Notes: generated by a model from the letters alone, not told the origin. A DNA stretch of 64,000 bases from Pantoea sp. GD03673 (GCF_029844725.1 NZ_JAOCKJ010000011.1:49626-113625); one strand, 5' to 3'; numbered from the stretch's first letter, positions 54,003 to 63,476 are shown. Numbers and translations: made by a program.

Positions 54003-55376
54003 TCAGATAACGCGGGAGAACTGCTGCTGACGCGCTTTCTGACGCAGATAGCGATCAAAGCACATGCAGATATTGCGGATCAGTAACCGGCCAATCCCCG
54101 TCACCACCAGCCCACCCGCCGTTTGTACCACCAGCCCGTCGGCGATTAACGGTTTCAGCAGCGACAGGTCCTCAGCAAAATAGTCGCTGAAGCAAATTCC
54201 CCATTGCGCTTCTGTCGCGGCAAAATCCAGCGAGAAGTTACAAATCAGCGTTTTAATCACGTCACGACGCAGGCAATCATCGTCGGTCAATGCAATACCA
54301 CGCCACAGGCCATTCCCCTGCTGTTCCACACTCCTGTACCAGGTGTTGAGGTCTTTCTGGTTCTGCGCATAACTGTCGCCAGTCATGCTGATGGCTGAGA
54401 CGCCAAGCCCCAACAAATCGCTGTCGCCCTGCGTCGTGTATCCCTGGAAATTGCGATGTAATTGCCCTTCCCGCTGCGCAATCGCCAGTTCATCCTGTGG
54501 CTTTGCAAAATGGTCCATCCCGATAAACTGATAGCCCTGCTGAGTCAGCGTCGCGATGGTCTGCTGTAAAATATCCAGCTTTTGCTGAGCAGATGGCAGT
54601 TCATCCTCTTTGATTTTCCGCTGTGCCGCAAACATCGCTGGCAGATGCGCATAGTTGAACACGCTAAGGCGATCAGGATTAAGTGCCAGTACCCGCTCCA
54701 GCGTCCAGGCAAAGCTGGCGGGCGTCTGCAGGGGCAAGCCATAGATCAGATCTATGCTGACAGAGCTGAAGCCCTGTTGACGGGCGCGCGCCATCAGGCT
54801 GAAAATTACCTCTTCGTCCTGTACCCGGTTAACCCGCTCCTGCACCGATTTGTTGAAGTCCTGTACCCCCATGCTCAGACGATTGAATCCCAGCGATCGC
54901 AGGTGATCAATCACATCCAGCTCAATTTCACGGGGATCAACCTCGATCGACATTTCAGCATCATCCGCCACGCTGAAGTGCTGCTTCAGTAATCCTGCCA
55001 GCCGGGAAATCTGCGCATTGTCGAGAAAGGTGGGTGTGCCGCCGCCCCAGTGGATCTGCGTGACCTGACGCTCACGAAACAGCGGCGCACGCTGAATAAT
55101 CTCCTGCTCAAGCACATCCAGATAGCGGTCAGCTTTGTGGCGCTGACGCGTCACAATCTTATTGCAGCCGCAGAAATAGCAGAGGCGATGGCAGAAGGGA
55201 ATATGGACGTAGAGCGACAGTGGACGCTCAGGATAGCGCGCCACGGCACGCTGGAAATCCGTTTCAGCAAAGTGCTCGCTGAACTCCAGCGCCGTGGGAT
55301 AAGAGGTGTAACGCGGACCGGCATAATTGTACTTTTCAATTAGCGCCTGATCCCACTCAATCTGCTGCGATAGCAT
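54003..55376 (-). CDS. hemN: Oxygen-independent coproporphyrinogen III oxidase
   Basis: HemN is a radical SAM enzyme that decarboxylates coproporphyrinogen III to protoporphyrinogen IX without oxygen. The 457-residue product has the iron-sulfur motif CHRLCYFCGCNK (CX3CX2C, about residues 62-69), the GGGTPTF SAM-binding stretch and a typical C-terminal NICMCFDRYLRQKARQQQFSRVI. I chose the ATG at 55376 because it gives exactly the E. coli length; a GTG at 55382 would add two residues. Its AAGGAG site lies inside the last codons of a small upstream gene whose TGA is two bases before this ATG, so the two are coupled. Confidence 0.96.
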   Translation of the reverse strand: MLSQQIEWDQALIEKYNYAGPRYTSYPTALEFSEHFAETDFQRAVARYPERPLSLYVHIPFCHRLCYFCGCNKIVTRQRHKADRYLDVLEQEIIQRAPLFRERQVTQIHWGGGTPTFLDNAQISRLAGLLKQHFSVADDAEMSIEVDPREIELDVIDHLRSLGFNRLSMGVQDFNKSVQERVNRVQDEEVIFSLMARARQQGFSSVSIDLIYGLPLQTPASFAWTLERVLALNPDRLSVFNYAHLPAMFAAQRKIKEDELPSAQQKLDILQQTIATLTQQGYQFIGMDHFAKPQDELAIAQREGQLHRNFQGYTTQGDSDLLGLGVSAISMTGDSYAQNQKDLNTWYRSVEQQGNGLWRGIALTDDDCLRRDVIKTLICNFSLDFAATEAQWGICFSDYFAEDLSLLKPLIADGLVVQTAGGLVVTGIGRLLIRNICMCFDRYLRQKARQQQFSRVI

Positions 55377-55378
55377 GC

Positions 55379-55555
55379 TCACTCCTTCCGGTGACGTCGT
55401 CTGAGAGAAGGTCGCGAAGAAGAGGAGATGAAAGGTGAGCGGGATGAAACCCGACGTAAACGTTGCTTCAGACGCGACAGGCGTCGTAGTTTAAACAATA
55501 ACCACAGCAGATAACATGTCGCCAGCAGCGCGAAAATTGATCCAGGCCAAAACAT
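55379..55555 (-). CDS. Predicted 58-residue single-span membrane protein coupled to hemN
   Basis: I do not recognise this gene. On the minus strand an ATG at 55555, eight bases after AGGT, opens a 58-codon frame starting MFWPGSIFALLATCYLLWLLF, then KLRRLSRLKQRLRRV and a Ser/Arg tail ending RRRHRKE. It has one hydrophobic span at about residues 5-21 and 17 or so Lys and Arg residues after it, so the tail should lie in the cytoplasm (positive inside). The TGA stop is two bases upstream of the hemN ATG, and the hemN ribosome site lies within its final codons. The E. coli small protein YshB that I recall near hemN has a different sequence. Confidence 0.6.
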   Translation of the reverse strand: MFWPGSIFALLATCYLLWLLFKLRRLSRLKQRLRRVSSRSPFISSSSRPSLRRRHRKE

Positions 55556-55575
55556 TGTCGTTTACCTGATAAGCA

Positions 55576-55598
55576 CGGCATGCGCGAACCGCATGCCG
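55576..55598. repeat. Nine-base inverted repeat between yihI and the small membrane-protein gene
   Basis: CGGCATGCG (55576-55584) and CGCATGCCG (55590-55598) flank a five-base loop. There is no T-tract on the minus strand, so it may stabilise the yihI 3' end or be a weak terminator rather than a full stop. Confidence 0.6.
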
Positions 55599-55609
55599 AT
55601 CAAATTTGC

Positions 55610-56134
55610 TTAATTGCCCTTCAGCAGACGGTACATATCTTCTTCTGCCTGATCATCTTCGGCATCATCCATCACGATGCCTAACTGCTCCATCAGTTCG
55701 TCGATACGATCCAGCGAAGCATCCAGCCAGCCCTGATCTTCAGCTGATAACGTTTCGCCATTTTCCAGACGATCCAGCAGCGCATCCAGACGCTCGTCAT
55801 TTTCCAGCTTCGCCAGCTCTTCTTCTGGCGTCAGCCGCACTTTCTTCTCTGCGGCGGGCTTTTGTACGCTTTTCTTTGGCTTAACGGCTGCGGTTTTCCC
55901 TTCAGCAATCAGGGCCACCGGTTTTTTACTCCCGATACGCGGATCTTTCACGCTGTTCTCCTGACGTCCGCCTTTGCTTTCAGGCGCAGCCGGATTAGCA
56001 CGGCTGCCAGATGCGTGTCCGCGATGTTTTTTATCACGTTTGCGATCGCGTGCTTCATTGTTGATGTCGTCACGCGATTTGCGTTTGGCTTTGACGGCAG
56101 GTTTGCCGTGAGCAGCTCGTGCAGGTTGCTTCAT
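55610..56134 (-). CDS. yihI: Der GTPase-activating protein YihI
   Basis: YihI stimulates the GTPase Der and so restrains its role in 50S ribosome assembly. The 174-residue product has a very basic, Lys/Arg/Ala-rich N-terminal half ([32 protein letters not shown]) and an acidic C-terminal half ([32 protein letters not shown], ending MYRLLKGN). The layout and the DPRIGSK and ERLDALL words match E. coli YihI. It is upstream of the small membrane-protein gene and hemN on the same strand, with a hairpin between. Confidence 0.94.
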   Translation of the reverse strand: MKQPARAAHGKPAVKAKRKSRDDINNEARDRKRDKKHRGHASGSRANPAAPESKGGRQENSVKDPRIGSKKPVALIAEGKTAAVKPKKSVQKPAAEKKVRLTPEEELAKLENDERLDALLDRLENGETLSAEDQGWLDASLDRIDELMEQLGIVMDDAEDDQAEEDMYRLLKGN

Positions 56135-56199
56135 AGTATTCGGTCCCGGCTTTTTTTATTCAGTATAGAATTGCGGCGAAATCTAGCAGAAACCAGACA

Positions 56200-56429
56200 A
56201 AGAAAAAAGGCGACAGCTCAAGCTGTCGCCTTATTTCATACCTTCATAAGAAGGAATCATGTTTTAAATCCTTTTCGGCTCGTAACATCCCGGTTAATCC
56301 CGCGCCTGCTCAACTCCTGAGCTTTTCCCTGTCCCTGTCTGGCCATATCCCTGACCATTTCCATTCCATCGCTCGTTGTCATCCTGACATCCCTGAGCGC
56401 ATCATCCTGATGTGTGCTGCCTTTCACTG
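56200..56429 (-). ncRNA. csrC: CsrC small regulatory RNA
   Basis: CsrC binds and titrates the RNA-binding regulator CsrA through repeated GGA motifs. Read on the minus strand, this gap between yihI and engB, the place where csrC lies in E. coli, holds 12 GGA triplets in about 230 bases, several as AGGA or AGGGA in loops. It ends in a hairpin with arms GGCGACAGCT and AGCTGTCGCC (56209-56230) then TTTTTTCTTTG, the same end as the E. coli RNA as I recall it. The start near 56429 is inferred from the promoter; the body sequence has diverged, as usual for this RNA. Confidence 0.9.
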
Positions 56430-56435
56430 CACACT

Positions 56436-56463
56436 AATGTAGACCAACTGGTAAAAGCCTCAA
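56436..56463 (-). promoter_or_regulatory. Probable csrC promoter
   Basis: On the minus strand TTGAGG (56458-56463) and TACATT (56436-56441) are 16 bases apart, placing the start near 56429. In E. coli csrC is activated by UvrY; no UvrY site was fixed here. Confidence 0.55.
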
Positions 56464-56684
56464 GTCGATGGCGGAAATAGTTAGTCCAAAAAAATATCCT
56501 TTATACATAGCAATATGAATTTTAAGGATTTTTATTTTTAGTAATTAAAGTAAAAAACGAAATAACCTGCAGCCTGAATGGCAGATCTCTCACACACTGT
56601 GTTATCGAGATGCGATTGAGCACTTTCGCGCCATAACGCGTATAATCGCCGCCATTGCCTTAATGCGTTTTCTGGAGTGTTACC

Positions 56685-57320
56685 TTGTCTGAATTGAATT
56701 ATCACGTTACCCACTTTGTCATGAGCGCGCCGGATATCCGTCATCTGCCTGCCGATACCGGAATTGAAGTGGCTTTTGCTGGCCGCTCAAACGCGGGAAA
56801 ATCGAGTGCGCTGAATACGTTAACCAATCAGAAGGGTCTGGCGCGCACCAGTAAAACACCGGGACGTACGCAGCTGATTAACCTGTTTGAAGTTAAAGAA
56901 GGTAAACGTCTGGTCGATCTGCCCGGTTACGGTTATGCCGAAGTACCGGAAGAGATGAAGCTGAAGTGGCAGCGTGCGTTAGGCGAATACCTGCAAAAAC
57001 GCCAGGCACTGAAAGGGCTGGTCGTGCTGATGGATATCCGTCACCCGCTGAAAGATCTCGATCGGCAGATGATTCAGTGGTCAGTTGAAAGCGGTATTCC
57101 GGTGCTGTTGCTTCTTACCAAGGCAGATAAACTTGCCTCAGGGGCGCGCAAAGCACAGCTCAATGCCGTACGTGAAGCCGCACTGGGTTTCGTCGGTGAT
57201 GTTCAGGTCGAGCTCTTCTCATCGCTGAAAAAAATCGGTGTGGACAAGGTTCGTCAGAAGCTGGACAGCTGGTTCAATACGTTTGAACCGGCAGTTGACG
57301 ATCAGGACGCAGAAGAGTGA
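56685..57320 (+). CDS. engB: Ribosome biogenesis GTPase EngB (YihA/YsxC)
   Basis: EngB is an essential GTPase for late 50S subunit assembly and thereby for division. The 211-residue product starts at a TTG (56685), [20 protein letters not shown], and has the G motifs GRSNAGKSS (about residue 33), [22 protein letters not shown] and [12 protein letters not shown]. The TTG start is usual for this gene and lies eight bases after TGGAGTG. It diverges from csrC and is followed by Spot 42 on the other strand. Confidence 0.97.
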   Translation: MSELNYHVTHFVMSAPDIRHLPADTGIEVAFAGRSNAGKSSALNTLTNQKGLARTSKTPGRTQLINLFEVKEGKRLVDLPGYGYAEVPEEMKLKWQRALGEYLQKRQALKGLVVLMDIRHPLKDLDRQMIQWSVESGIPVLLLLTKADKLASGARKAQLNAVREAALGFVGDVQVELFSSLKKIGVDKVRQKLDSWFNTFEPAVDDQDAEE

Positions 57321-57362
57321 GTGGCAGCCCTGTGCTCATGATGCTCAGGGTAAAAAAAGCCC

Positions 57363-57471
57363 AATAAAAAACGCCCCAGTCACAGAATGACTGGGGCGGC
57401 TAAATTCAGCCAAATCCGATTACGTGAAGTAAAAGGTCTGAAAGATAGAACATCTTACCTCTGTACCCTAC
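57363..57471 (-). ncRNA. spf: Spot 42 small RNA
   Basis: Spot 42 is an Hfq-binding RNA that represses galK and many catabolic genes when glucose is present. The minus strand from 57471 begins GTAGGGTACAGAGGTAAGAT and continues with the pairing regions for targets, closing with the hairpin GCCCCAGTCA/TGACTGGGGC and TTTTTTATT. This is nearly the E. coli sequence over 109 bases, with a one-block difference just before the hairpin. It lies between engB and polA as in E. coli. Confidence 0.97.
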
Positions 57472-57478
57472 GCGACGA

Positions 57479-57506
57479 ACTTTACCTGATTTTGTGTGCG
57501 TGACAA
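57479..57506 (-). promoter_or_regulatory. Spot 42 promoter
   Basis: TTGTCA (57501-57506) and TAAAGT (57479-57484) on the minus strand are 16 bases apart and the -10 lies seven bases from the RNA start. A perfect TGTGA CRP half-site is at 57559-57563, but the second half is poor and its distance is about 90 bases from the start. Confidence 0.7.
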
Positions 57507-57737
57507 AGGCTTTTTTGTTGCTTACTTACATCAGACAGGGCTTTTTTTTCCATGCACATCACAAAAATGGCGTTGTGATGTAGTTAAATGACGTAAAAAG
57601 TGTTTAGCCGATAAGTAGTTAGAAAAGCGCGTTATCTTAGCTCCCGCACAGGCCACACCTAACCGGCTAATTAAACGATTTACTTATAGCTGATTCAGGG
57701 CCGATTCCTTCCTGTGGAACCGACCTGAACCCGTGAG

Positions 57738-60521
57738 TCAGTGCGCTTCATCCCAGTTATCACCCACGCCCACTTCTACCAGTAAAGGCACGTCGAGCTG
57801 CACGCTACCTTCCATCAGGGCACGGATTTTCTGGCTTGCGGCTTCCACTGCCTCTGCTTTCACTTCGAACACCAGTTCATCGTGAACCTGCATGATCATT
57901 CTGACGGCATCATCATTTTGCTGTTCCAGCCACTCATCTACCGCAATCATCGCACGCTTGATAATGTCCGCTGCCGTTCCCTGCATCGGCGCGTTGATTG
58001 CGGCACGTTCTGCGGCTTTCCGGCGAATGGCGTTGCTCGATTTGATGTCCGGCAGCCATAGCCGACGGCCTTCAATCGTTTCGACATAGCCTTTGTCTGC
58101 TGCCAGCTGGCGGGTGTTCTCCATGTAGCGCAATACGCCCGGATAGCGTTCAAAGTAGAGATCCATATACTTTTTCGCTTCGCCTGCGCCAATATTCAGC
58201 TGGCGCGACAGACCAAATGCGCTCATGCCATAGATCAGACCAAAGTTAATCGCTTTGGCGCTACGGCGCTGGTCGGCGCTGACCTTATCCAGCGGCACAC
58301 CAAATACTTCGGATGCCGTGGCACGGTGAATATCTTCTCCCTGGGCAAAAGCGTCCAGCAATCCTTTATCCTGAGAGAGATGTGCCATGATACGCAGTTC
58401 GATTTGTGAATAGTCTGCCGCCACAATGCGATAGCCTTTGGCCGCCACAAAGGCCTGACGGATCCGGCGTCCTTCGTCATTTCGTACCGGAATGTTTTGC
58501 AGATTCGGATCAGCCGAGGATAAGCGCCCGGTTGCGGTAACAGCCTGATGATAGGAGGTATGTACCCGCCCGCTTATCGGATTGATCATCAGCGGGAGTT
58601 TGTCCGTATAGGTCGACTTGAGTTTGGACAGGCCGCGATGCTCCAGAATCACTTTGGGCAGCGGATAATCAAGTGCCAGCTCCGCTAACACCTCTTCGCT
58701 GGTTGAGGGTGCCCCGCCCGGTGTTTTTTTGGTGGGTTTGATGCCCTGTTTTTCAAACAGAATGACCTGCAGCTGCTTGGTCGAGGAGAGGTTAAAAGGT
58801 TCCCCCGCCAGCTCATGTGCTTTTAACTCAAGCTCCGCCAGACGGGCCGTCAGCTCTTTCGAGTGTTGCGCCAGAATAGCCTGATCGATTAATACGCCAT
58901 TACGCTCTATGCGGGAGATGACCGTCAGCAACGGCATCTCAATCTGCTCAAAGACATGTTTCGGGCCCGCTTCCTTCTCCAGCTCTGGCCACATCTTCAG
59001 ATGCAGCTGCAAAGTCACATCCGCATCTTCGGCAGCATAGTGGGACGCCTGCTCCAGCGCGATTTGGTTGAACGTCAGCTGATTCTTGCCTTTACCGGCA
59101 ATCTCCTGGAAGGTGACCGTTTTGTGGTTAAGCCAGCGAGCGGCAAGAGTATCCATATCATGTTTTCCCACCACGCTGTTGAGAATGTAGGACTCAAGCA
59201 TGGTGTCGAATTTGATACCGGCCAGTTCAATGTCGTAATTCTTCAGCACACCGCGATCGTATTTCAGGTTCTGGCCCACTTTCCAGGCGCTTTCATCTTC
59301 CAGGAGGGGCTTGAGCTGTGCCAGAACGGCCGCGCGATCCAGTTGCTCTGGCGCATCAAGATAATCATGGGCAACCGGCAGATAGGCGGCTTCACCCGGT
59401 GCCACCGCGAAGCTGATGCCAACGATGTTAGCGCTCAGGGTATCCAGCGCGTCGGTCTCCAGATCAAAGGCAAAAACCTCACTGCTTTTCAGCTTCTCCA
59501 GCCAGCTATCAAAAAGCGCCTGGTCCAGAATAGTGACATAATTCCCGGTCGGTAACACGCTACTGGTTTCGACTACAGCAGGCTCATCAGACAGCGCTTT
59601 TTGCGCCTGCGTATTGCTCTTTTTGCCCTGCAGCCACTTCCCATCCTGCAGGTCACTCAGCCAGCGTTTGAATTCGTACCGGCTGAACAGAGTCTGCAAT
59701 GCTTCGACGTCGGGTTCAGTGACCGTGAGTTCTTCACAGGGCAGTGCCAGCTCAACATCGGTTTTGATGGTTGCCAGCTGATAAGAGAGAAACGCCACGT
59801 CACGATTCTCTTCAAGCCTGGTCGCCATGGTTTTGGCACCACGAAACCCGAGATCGGCCACTTTATCCAGATTGTCATAGATCGTCTGCATGCTGCCCAG
59901 TCCCTGAAGCAGTGCCTGTGCCGTTTTCTCACCGACGCCGGGCACACCAGGAATGTTATCTGAGCTGTCACCCATCATGGCCAGAAAATCGATGATCAAG
60001 GCAGGTGGCACACCAAATTTCTGCTCAACCTCTTCCGGCCCAAGGATGGTGTTACTCATAGTGTTGATCAGCGTAATAGCCGGGGTGACCAGCTGCGCCA
60101 TATCCTTGTCGCCGGTGCTGATCAGCACTGAGAGGCCTTTTTTCTCCGCTTCCAGCGCCAGCGTACCAATAACATCATCGGCCTCAACGCCACTCACAGC
60201 AAGTAACGGCAGACCCATGGCCCGCACCATCTCGTGCAGTGGCTCGATTTGCGCCCGCAGTTCGTCCGGCATCGGCGGACGATGAGATTTATAATGCTCA
60301 AACAGCTCATCCCTGAAGGTTTTGCCTTTGGCATCGAATACCACAGCAACGTGACTCGGATTATATTGCGCCAGCAGGCTTTTCAGCATGTTGAGTACGC
60401 CGTACATGGCACCAGTGGGTTCACCTGCACTATTGGTCAGCGGCGGAAACGCGTGATACGCGCGATAAAGATAGGATGAGCCATCGACCAGAATCAGGGG
60501 ATTTTCTGCTATTTGCGCCAT
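57738..60521 (-). CDS. polA: DNA polymerase I
   Basis: PolA fills gaps, removes RNA primers and repairs DNA. The 927-residue product has the 5'-3' exonuclease domain (residues 1 to about 320, with [16 protein letters not shown] and [18 protein letters not shown]), an intact 3'-5' proofreading domain shown by [11 protein letters not shown] (about residue 355), and the polymerase domain with motif [18 protein letters not shown], motif [21 protein letters not shown] and motif [12 protein letters not shown]. All catalytic Asp and Glu are present. It is monocistronic; the region upstream holds DnaA-like boxes and yihG is absent. Confidence 0.98.
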   Translation of the reverse strand: MAQIAENPLILVDGSSYLYRAYHAFPPLTNSAGEPTGAMYGVLNMLKSLLAQYNPSHVAVVFDAKGKTFRDELFEHYKSHRPPMPDELRAQIEPLHEMVRAMGLPLLAVSGVEADDVIGTLALEAEKKGLSVLISTGDKDMAQLVTPAITLINTMSNTILGPEEVEQKFGVPPALIIDFLAMMGDSSDNIPGVPGVGEKTAQALLQGLGSMQTIYDNLDKVADLGFRGAKTMATRLEENRDVAFLSYQLATIKTDVELALPCEELTVTEPDVEALQTLFSRYEFKRWLSDLQDGKWLQGKKSNTQAQKALSDEPAVVETSSVLPTGNYVTILDQALFDSWLEKLKSSEVFAFDLETDALDTLSANIVGISFAVAPGEAAYLPVAHDYLDAPEQLDRAAVLAQLKPLLEDESAWKVGQNLKYDRGVLKNYDIELAGIKFDTMLESYILNSVVGKHDMDTLAARWLNHKTVTFQEIAGKGKNQLTFNQIALEQASHYAAEDADVTLQLHLKMWPELEKEAGPKHVFEQIEMPLLTVISRIERNGVLIDQAILAQHSKELTARLAELELKAHELAGEPFNLSSTKQLQVILFEKQGIKPTKKTPGGAPSTSEEVLAELALDYPLPKVILEHRGLSKLKSTYTDKLPLMINPISGRVHTSYHQAVTATGRLSSADPNLQNIPVRNDEGRRIRQAFVAAKGYRIVAADYSQIELRIMAHLSQDKGLLDAFAQGEDIHRATASEVFGVPLDKVSADQRRSAKAINFGLIYGMSAFGLSRQLNIGAGEAKKYMDLYFERYPGVLRYMENTRQLAADKGYVETIEGRRLWLPDIKSSNAIRRKAAERAAINAPMQGTAADIIKRAMIAVDEWLEQQNDDAVRMIMQVHDELVFEVKAEAVEAASQKIRALMEGSVQLDVPLLVEVGVGDNWDEAH

Positions 60522-60897
60522 AAGTCTGTGTAGTCTTCGTTGCTATGAGTTGGTCTATAAGGATGCCACAACCTGGCAGGAATGGTGAACTAAGGCGTAG
60601 AATGTGTGGCGTTTTTAACGATTCTGGAGGAAAGATCGCAACGATCATTCTGTGGATAACTTTGTGCGTAAAAATTATAACGCCCTGATTTTCAGGATCT
60701 TAAATCATTTAAACCTTAATAAATCATATATATTTCATTAAGTTACTTAATTTCCGTGACCCGATCGCCATTTTTAATTACGTGATCCCTTGTGTGGATA
60801 TTAAATTTATGCCCAGGAGATGGACAAAAATAGCCACGCTTTTTAAAGCATAAAAAAACGCCAGCTAAGCTGGCGTTCACATGGGCTGTGAAGCGGG
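60522..60897. other. Intergenic stretch between dsbA and polA
   Basis: These 376 bases hold the dsbA terminator (60851-60876) and the polA leader and promoter region. A perfect DnaA box, TGTGGATAA, lies at 60651-60659 and an eight-of-nine copy, TGTGGATAT, at 60793-60801. From 60660 to 60850 the sequence is AT-rich. No yihF or yihG gene, which lie here in E. coli, is present and no small gene was seen. Confidence 0.6.
60851..60876 (-). terminator. Terminator downstream of dsbA
   Basis: On the minus strand AACGCCAGC and GCTGGCGTT with a TTA loop, then TTTTTTATG. It lies 22 bases after the dsbA stop codon. Confidence 0.93.
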
Positions 60898-61527
60898 TTA
60901 CTTCTGGCTTACCAGGAATTTTACGACGTTTGCATAGTCCGCGACGAAATTATCCATAGAGCTGGTATCCAGACCGCCATTGTTGACCATATATTTGCCA
61001 TTCACGAACATGGCTGGCACGCCGCGCAGATCAACATCGGCAGCGGCTTTCTGCTGCTGAGCAACCAGCGCTTTTACAGCGAAGCTGTTCCACGCAGCAT
61101 CATAATCCGCAGCAGAAATACCGGCAGCGTTGATAAAGGTCTCTTTCAGACTGGCAGGATCGGTGATGGTCTGCGTTTTCTGAATGCCATCAAAGATCGG
61201 TGCGGTTACCTTATCTTCAACGCCTAAAGCCATCGCTACAGCCCAGGCCTGAGTGACAACCGGCCCCAGATCACCCCCCAGAAAATCGACATGGTATTTC
61301 ACCAGCTTTGTATCAGCAGGCAGATTCTTTTTCACCGCGTCATTAACATGATAAATACGTTCAAACTGATAGCAGTGCGGGCAGAAGAAGGAGAAGAACT
61401 CCATCACCTGAGGTTCACTGGCCACAGGTTTTGGCAGACTCACATATTGCTTACCTTCAGTGAACTGGGCAGCAGACGCGCTGAATGCCAGCACTAAACC
61501 CATCAGTGCAAACCAAATTTTTTTCAT
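60898..61527 (-). CDS. dsbA: Periplasmic thiol:disulfide oxidoreductase DsbA
   Basis: DsbA puts disulfides into exported proteins and is reoxidised by DsbB. The 209-residue precursor has a signal peptide [19 protein letters not shown] followed by the mature thioredoxin fold with the CPHC active site (in [10 protein letters not shown], about residue 49-52) and the cis-proline segment [11 protein letters not shown] (seen as [11 protein letters not shown]). It follows srkA after 26 bases, and in E. coli the pair is under Cpx control, though I found no clear CpxR box here. Confidence 0.97.
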   Translation of the reverse strand: MKKIWFALMGLVLAFSASAAQFTEGKQYVSLPKPVASEPQVMEFFSFFCPHCYQFERIYHVNDAVKKNLPADTKLVKYHVDFLGGDLGPVVTQAWAVAMALGVEDKVTAPIFDGIQKTQTITDPASLKETFINAAGISAADYDAAWNSFAVKALVAQQQKAAADVDLRGVPAMFVNGKYMVNNGGLDTSSMDNFVADYANVVKFLVSQK

Positions 61528-61553
61528 CGTGAAAAATTCTCCTGACTACGTCA

Positions 61554-62540
61554 TTAATATTGCGGTGTCAGCTGCAGAGGAGGTTCCTGCAACAGCTTCT
61601 CCTGCTCGGTAAAGAGTGAAATTTGCCTGCGCCAGAAATCTTCATCTGTCATCCAGGGAAAAGCACGCGGAAAAGCGGGATCCTGCCAGCGGCGGACAAT
61701 CCAGGCCAGATAATAAACCATGCGCATAGCGCGTAAAGGCTCAATCAGTGACAATTCATTAATATCAAAATCGCTGAATTCACTGTAAGCCTCCAGCAGG
61801 ATATCCCACTGAATACGCTGTTCCTGTCGATCGCCGCTGATTAGCATCCACAAATCCTGCACTGCCGGGCCATTACGGGCATCATCCAGATCCACAAATA
61901 ACGGTCCATCGCGCCACAGGATATTACCCGGATGGCAGTCGCCATGTAATCGTAGCGGCTGCCACGTGGAGTGCCACTGTTGCTGCAGCGTATTACCCAG
62001 CTTATCAATCGCCTGTAGCAGTGCAGCTTTAAGCGACGCAGGCACCAGCAGGGAATGCTCCAGCACCTGACGGGGTTCATGCAGGTATTCATCCAGACCG
62101 ATGGCAGGACGATGGCTGAACAGCGCTTTACGCCCGGTCTGATGAATACGGCCAAGGAAGCGGCCTACCCACTCCATCTGATCTTCGTTATCTGTCTCAT
62201 ATTGCCGTCCACCCAGGCTGGGGAATACGGCAAAAAAGAAGCCAGCGTGACTGTGCAGTGTCTCGCCCTTTAAGCGCAGTGGTGCCGCAATGGGCACCTC
62301 ATCCGCCAGCAGATCGCATGCATACTGGTGCTCTTCAGTAATCTGTTCGGCACGCCAGCGCTGAGGTCGATAAAACTTCGCGACATAGCGGCGTTTTTCA
62401 TCATCGCTGAATTGATAAACCCTGTTTTCATAACTGTTCAGGGCTGTCAGACCTGATTCGACGCGAACTCCTGTATCCCAGAGCGCATCAAGCAATACGT
62501 CGGGATTCAATGTCTGGAAGTTAAAAGCAGCGTCGCTCAT
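61554..62540 (-). CDS. srkA: Stress response kinase A (SrkA/YihE)
   Basis: SrkA is a cytosolic Ser/Thr protein kinase with an aminoglycoside-phosphotransferase fold that counters MazF-linked death and reactive oxygen damage. The 328-residue product has NSYENRVYQFSDDEKRRYVAKFY with the ATP-site Lys, the catalytic loop RLHGDCHPGNILW and the metal-binding FVDLDDARNGPAVQDLWML. Start 62540 or the adjacent 62543. It lies upstream of dsbA and downstream of yihD, the E. coli order. Confidence 0.96.
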   Translation of the reverse strand: MSDAAFNFQTLNPDVLLDALWDTGVRVESGLTALNSYENRVYQFSDDEKRRYVAKFYRPQRWRAEQITEEHQYACDLLADEVPIAAPLRLKGETLHSHAGFFFAVFPSLGGRQYETDNEDQMEWVGRFLGRIHQTGRKALFSHRPAIGLDEYLHEPRQVLEHSLLVPASLKAALLQAIDKLGNTLQQQWHSTWQPLRLHGDCHPGNILWRDGPLFVDLDDARNGPAVQDLWMLISGDRQEQRIQWDILLEAYSEFSDFDINELSLIEPLRAMRMVYYLAWIVRRWQDPAFPRAFPWMTDEDFWRRQISLFTEQEKLLQEPPLQLTPQY

Positions 62541-62585
62541 CATGTTACCTGTAGTTGCCCTTGCATAGAGATGCCAAGGATAACA

Positions 62586-62861
62586 CTACTCGTCCTGTTT
62601 AATGACCCCTCGTGCGCGGAGCAGTGCTGTTTTGAAATCAACTTCATAGTCTTTTTTCAGTCCCGGGATCTCATCATCGCTGGCTGAGTCACGCATTTTG
62701 AGATGGTAAATTAATACATCATCGGTTAATTCACTTAACGGGCCACGGAAACCAGATTCCTGCGCCAGTTTCTGCAAAAATGTGACCAGATTCAGGTCAG
62801 GCTCTTTTTGCCAGGCAGGTTGCAGCAATTCGATCAGCTCGTTTAAACGATGGCATTTCAT
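62586..62861 (-). CDS. yihD: YihD family protein (DUF1040), unknown function
   Basis: The 91-residue protein matches Yih[53 protein letters not shown] and [13 protein letters not shown]. It is soluble, acidic and of unknown function. It precedes srkA by 45 bases and diverges from mobA. Confidence 0.95.
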   Translation of the reverse strand: MKCHRLNELIELLQPAWQKEPDLNLVTFLQKLAQESGFRGPLSELTDDVLIYHLKMRDSASDDEIPGLKKDYEVDFKTALLRARGVIKQDE

Positions 62862-62908
62862 TCAGGTTTCTCCGTTATTCACAGTGCGTCATCAGCGAGG
62901 GCACAGTC

Positions 62909-63475
62909 ATGCCAATATTGACCGGCATCATTCTGGCCGGTGGTCAGGGCCGCCGTATGGGTGGTCAGGATAAAGGATTAGTGCAACTGGATGGCAGGCC
63001 GCTTTATCAGCATGTCCTTGAACGGCTCAGGCCACAAGTCGACATTGTCATGATTAATGCCAATCGTAATATTGATCGCTATCAGTTAAGCGGGTGTCGG
63101 ATTGTTCAGGATGTTTTTGATGACTATCCTGGGCCGCTGGCCGGTATCTACAGTGCGCTACGCGCCATTGACGGTGAGTGGGCCGTTTTTTGCGCCTGTG
63201 ATACCCCAGAAGTTCCGCTTAACTTTGTTGAGAAACTACGCGGCCAGCGCGGAGAAGCGCCCGCGGTATGGGTACGCTCGCAGACGCGCGATCACCCCAC
63301 GCTCGCGTTGATTCACCGTGACCTGGCTGCGCCGCTGCATGACTATCTTCAGGCCGGTGAACGGCGTCTGATGCACTTCCTGCACGACCATGGCGGTCAT
63401 GCGGTTCAGCTGGATGATGATGAGTCTGCTTTCCGCAATATCAATACGCCAGATGACCTGAACAAGAGAGATTAA
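62909..63475 (+). CDS. mobA: Molybdenum cofactor guanylyltransferase MobA
   Basis: MobA attaches GMP to molybdopterin to make the bis-MGD cofactor. The 188-residue product has the nucleotidyltransferase loop LAGGQGRRMGGQDKGLV (residues 9-25), CDTPEVPLN with the metal-binding Asp and the C-terminal FRNINTPDDL motif. The ATG at 62909 follows GAGGG. mobB follows after one base. Confidence 0.97.
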   Translation: MPILTGIILAGGQGRRMGGQDKGLVQLDGRPLYQHVLERLRPQVDIVMINANRNIDRYQLSGCRIVQDVFDDYPGPLAGIYSALRAIDGEWAVFCACDTPEVPLNFVEKLRGQRGEAPAVWVRSQTRDHPTLALIHRDLAAPLHDYLQAGERRLMHFLHDHGGHAVQLDDDESAFRNINTPDDLNKRD

Positions 63476-63476
63476 A

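Noticed and set aside
57541..57590. CRP site upstream of Spot 42
   Set aside because: TGTGA half-sites face outward and the second half of any correctly oriented site is poor, so a CRP operator cannot be claimed, though cAMP-CRP control of Spot 42 is known in E. coli.
62544..62600. CpxR box upstream of srkA-dsbA
   Set aside because: No GTAAA-N5-GTAAA pair was seen in the leader.
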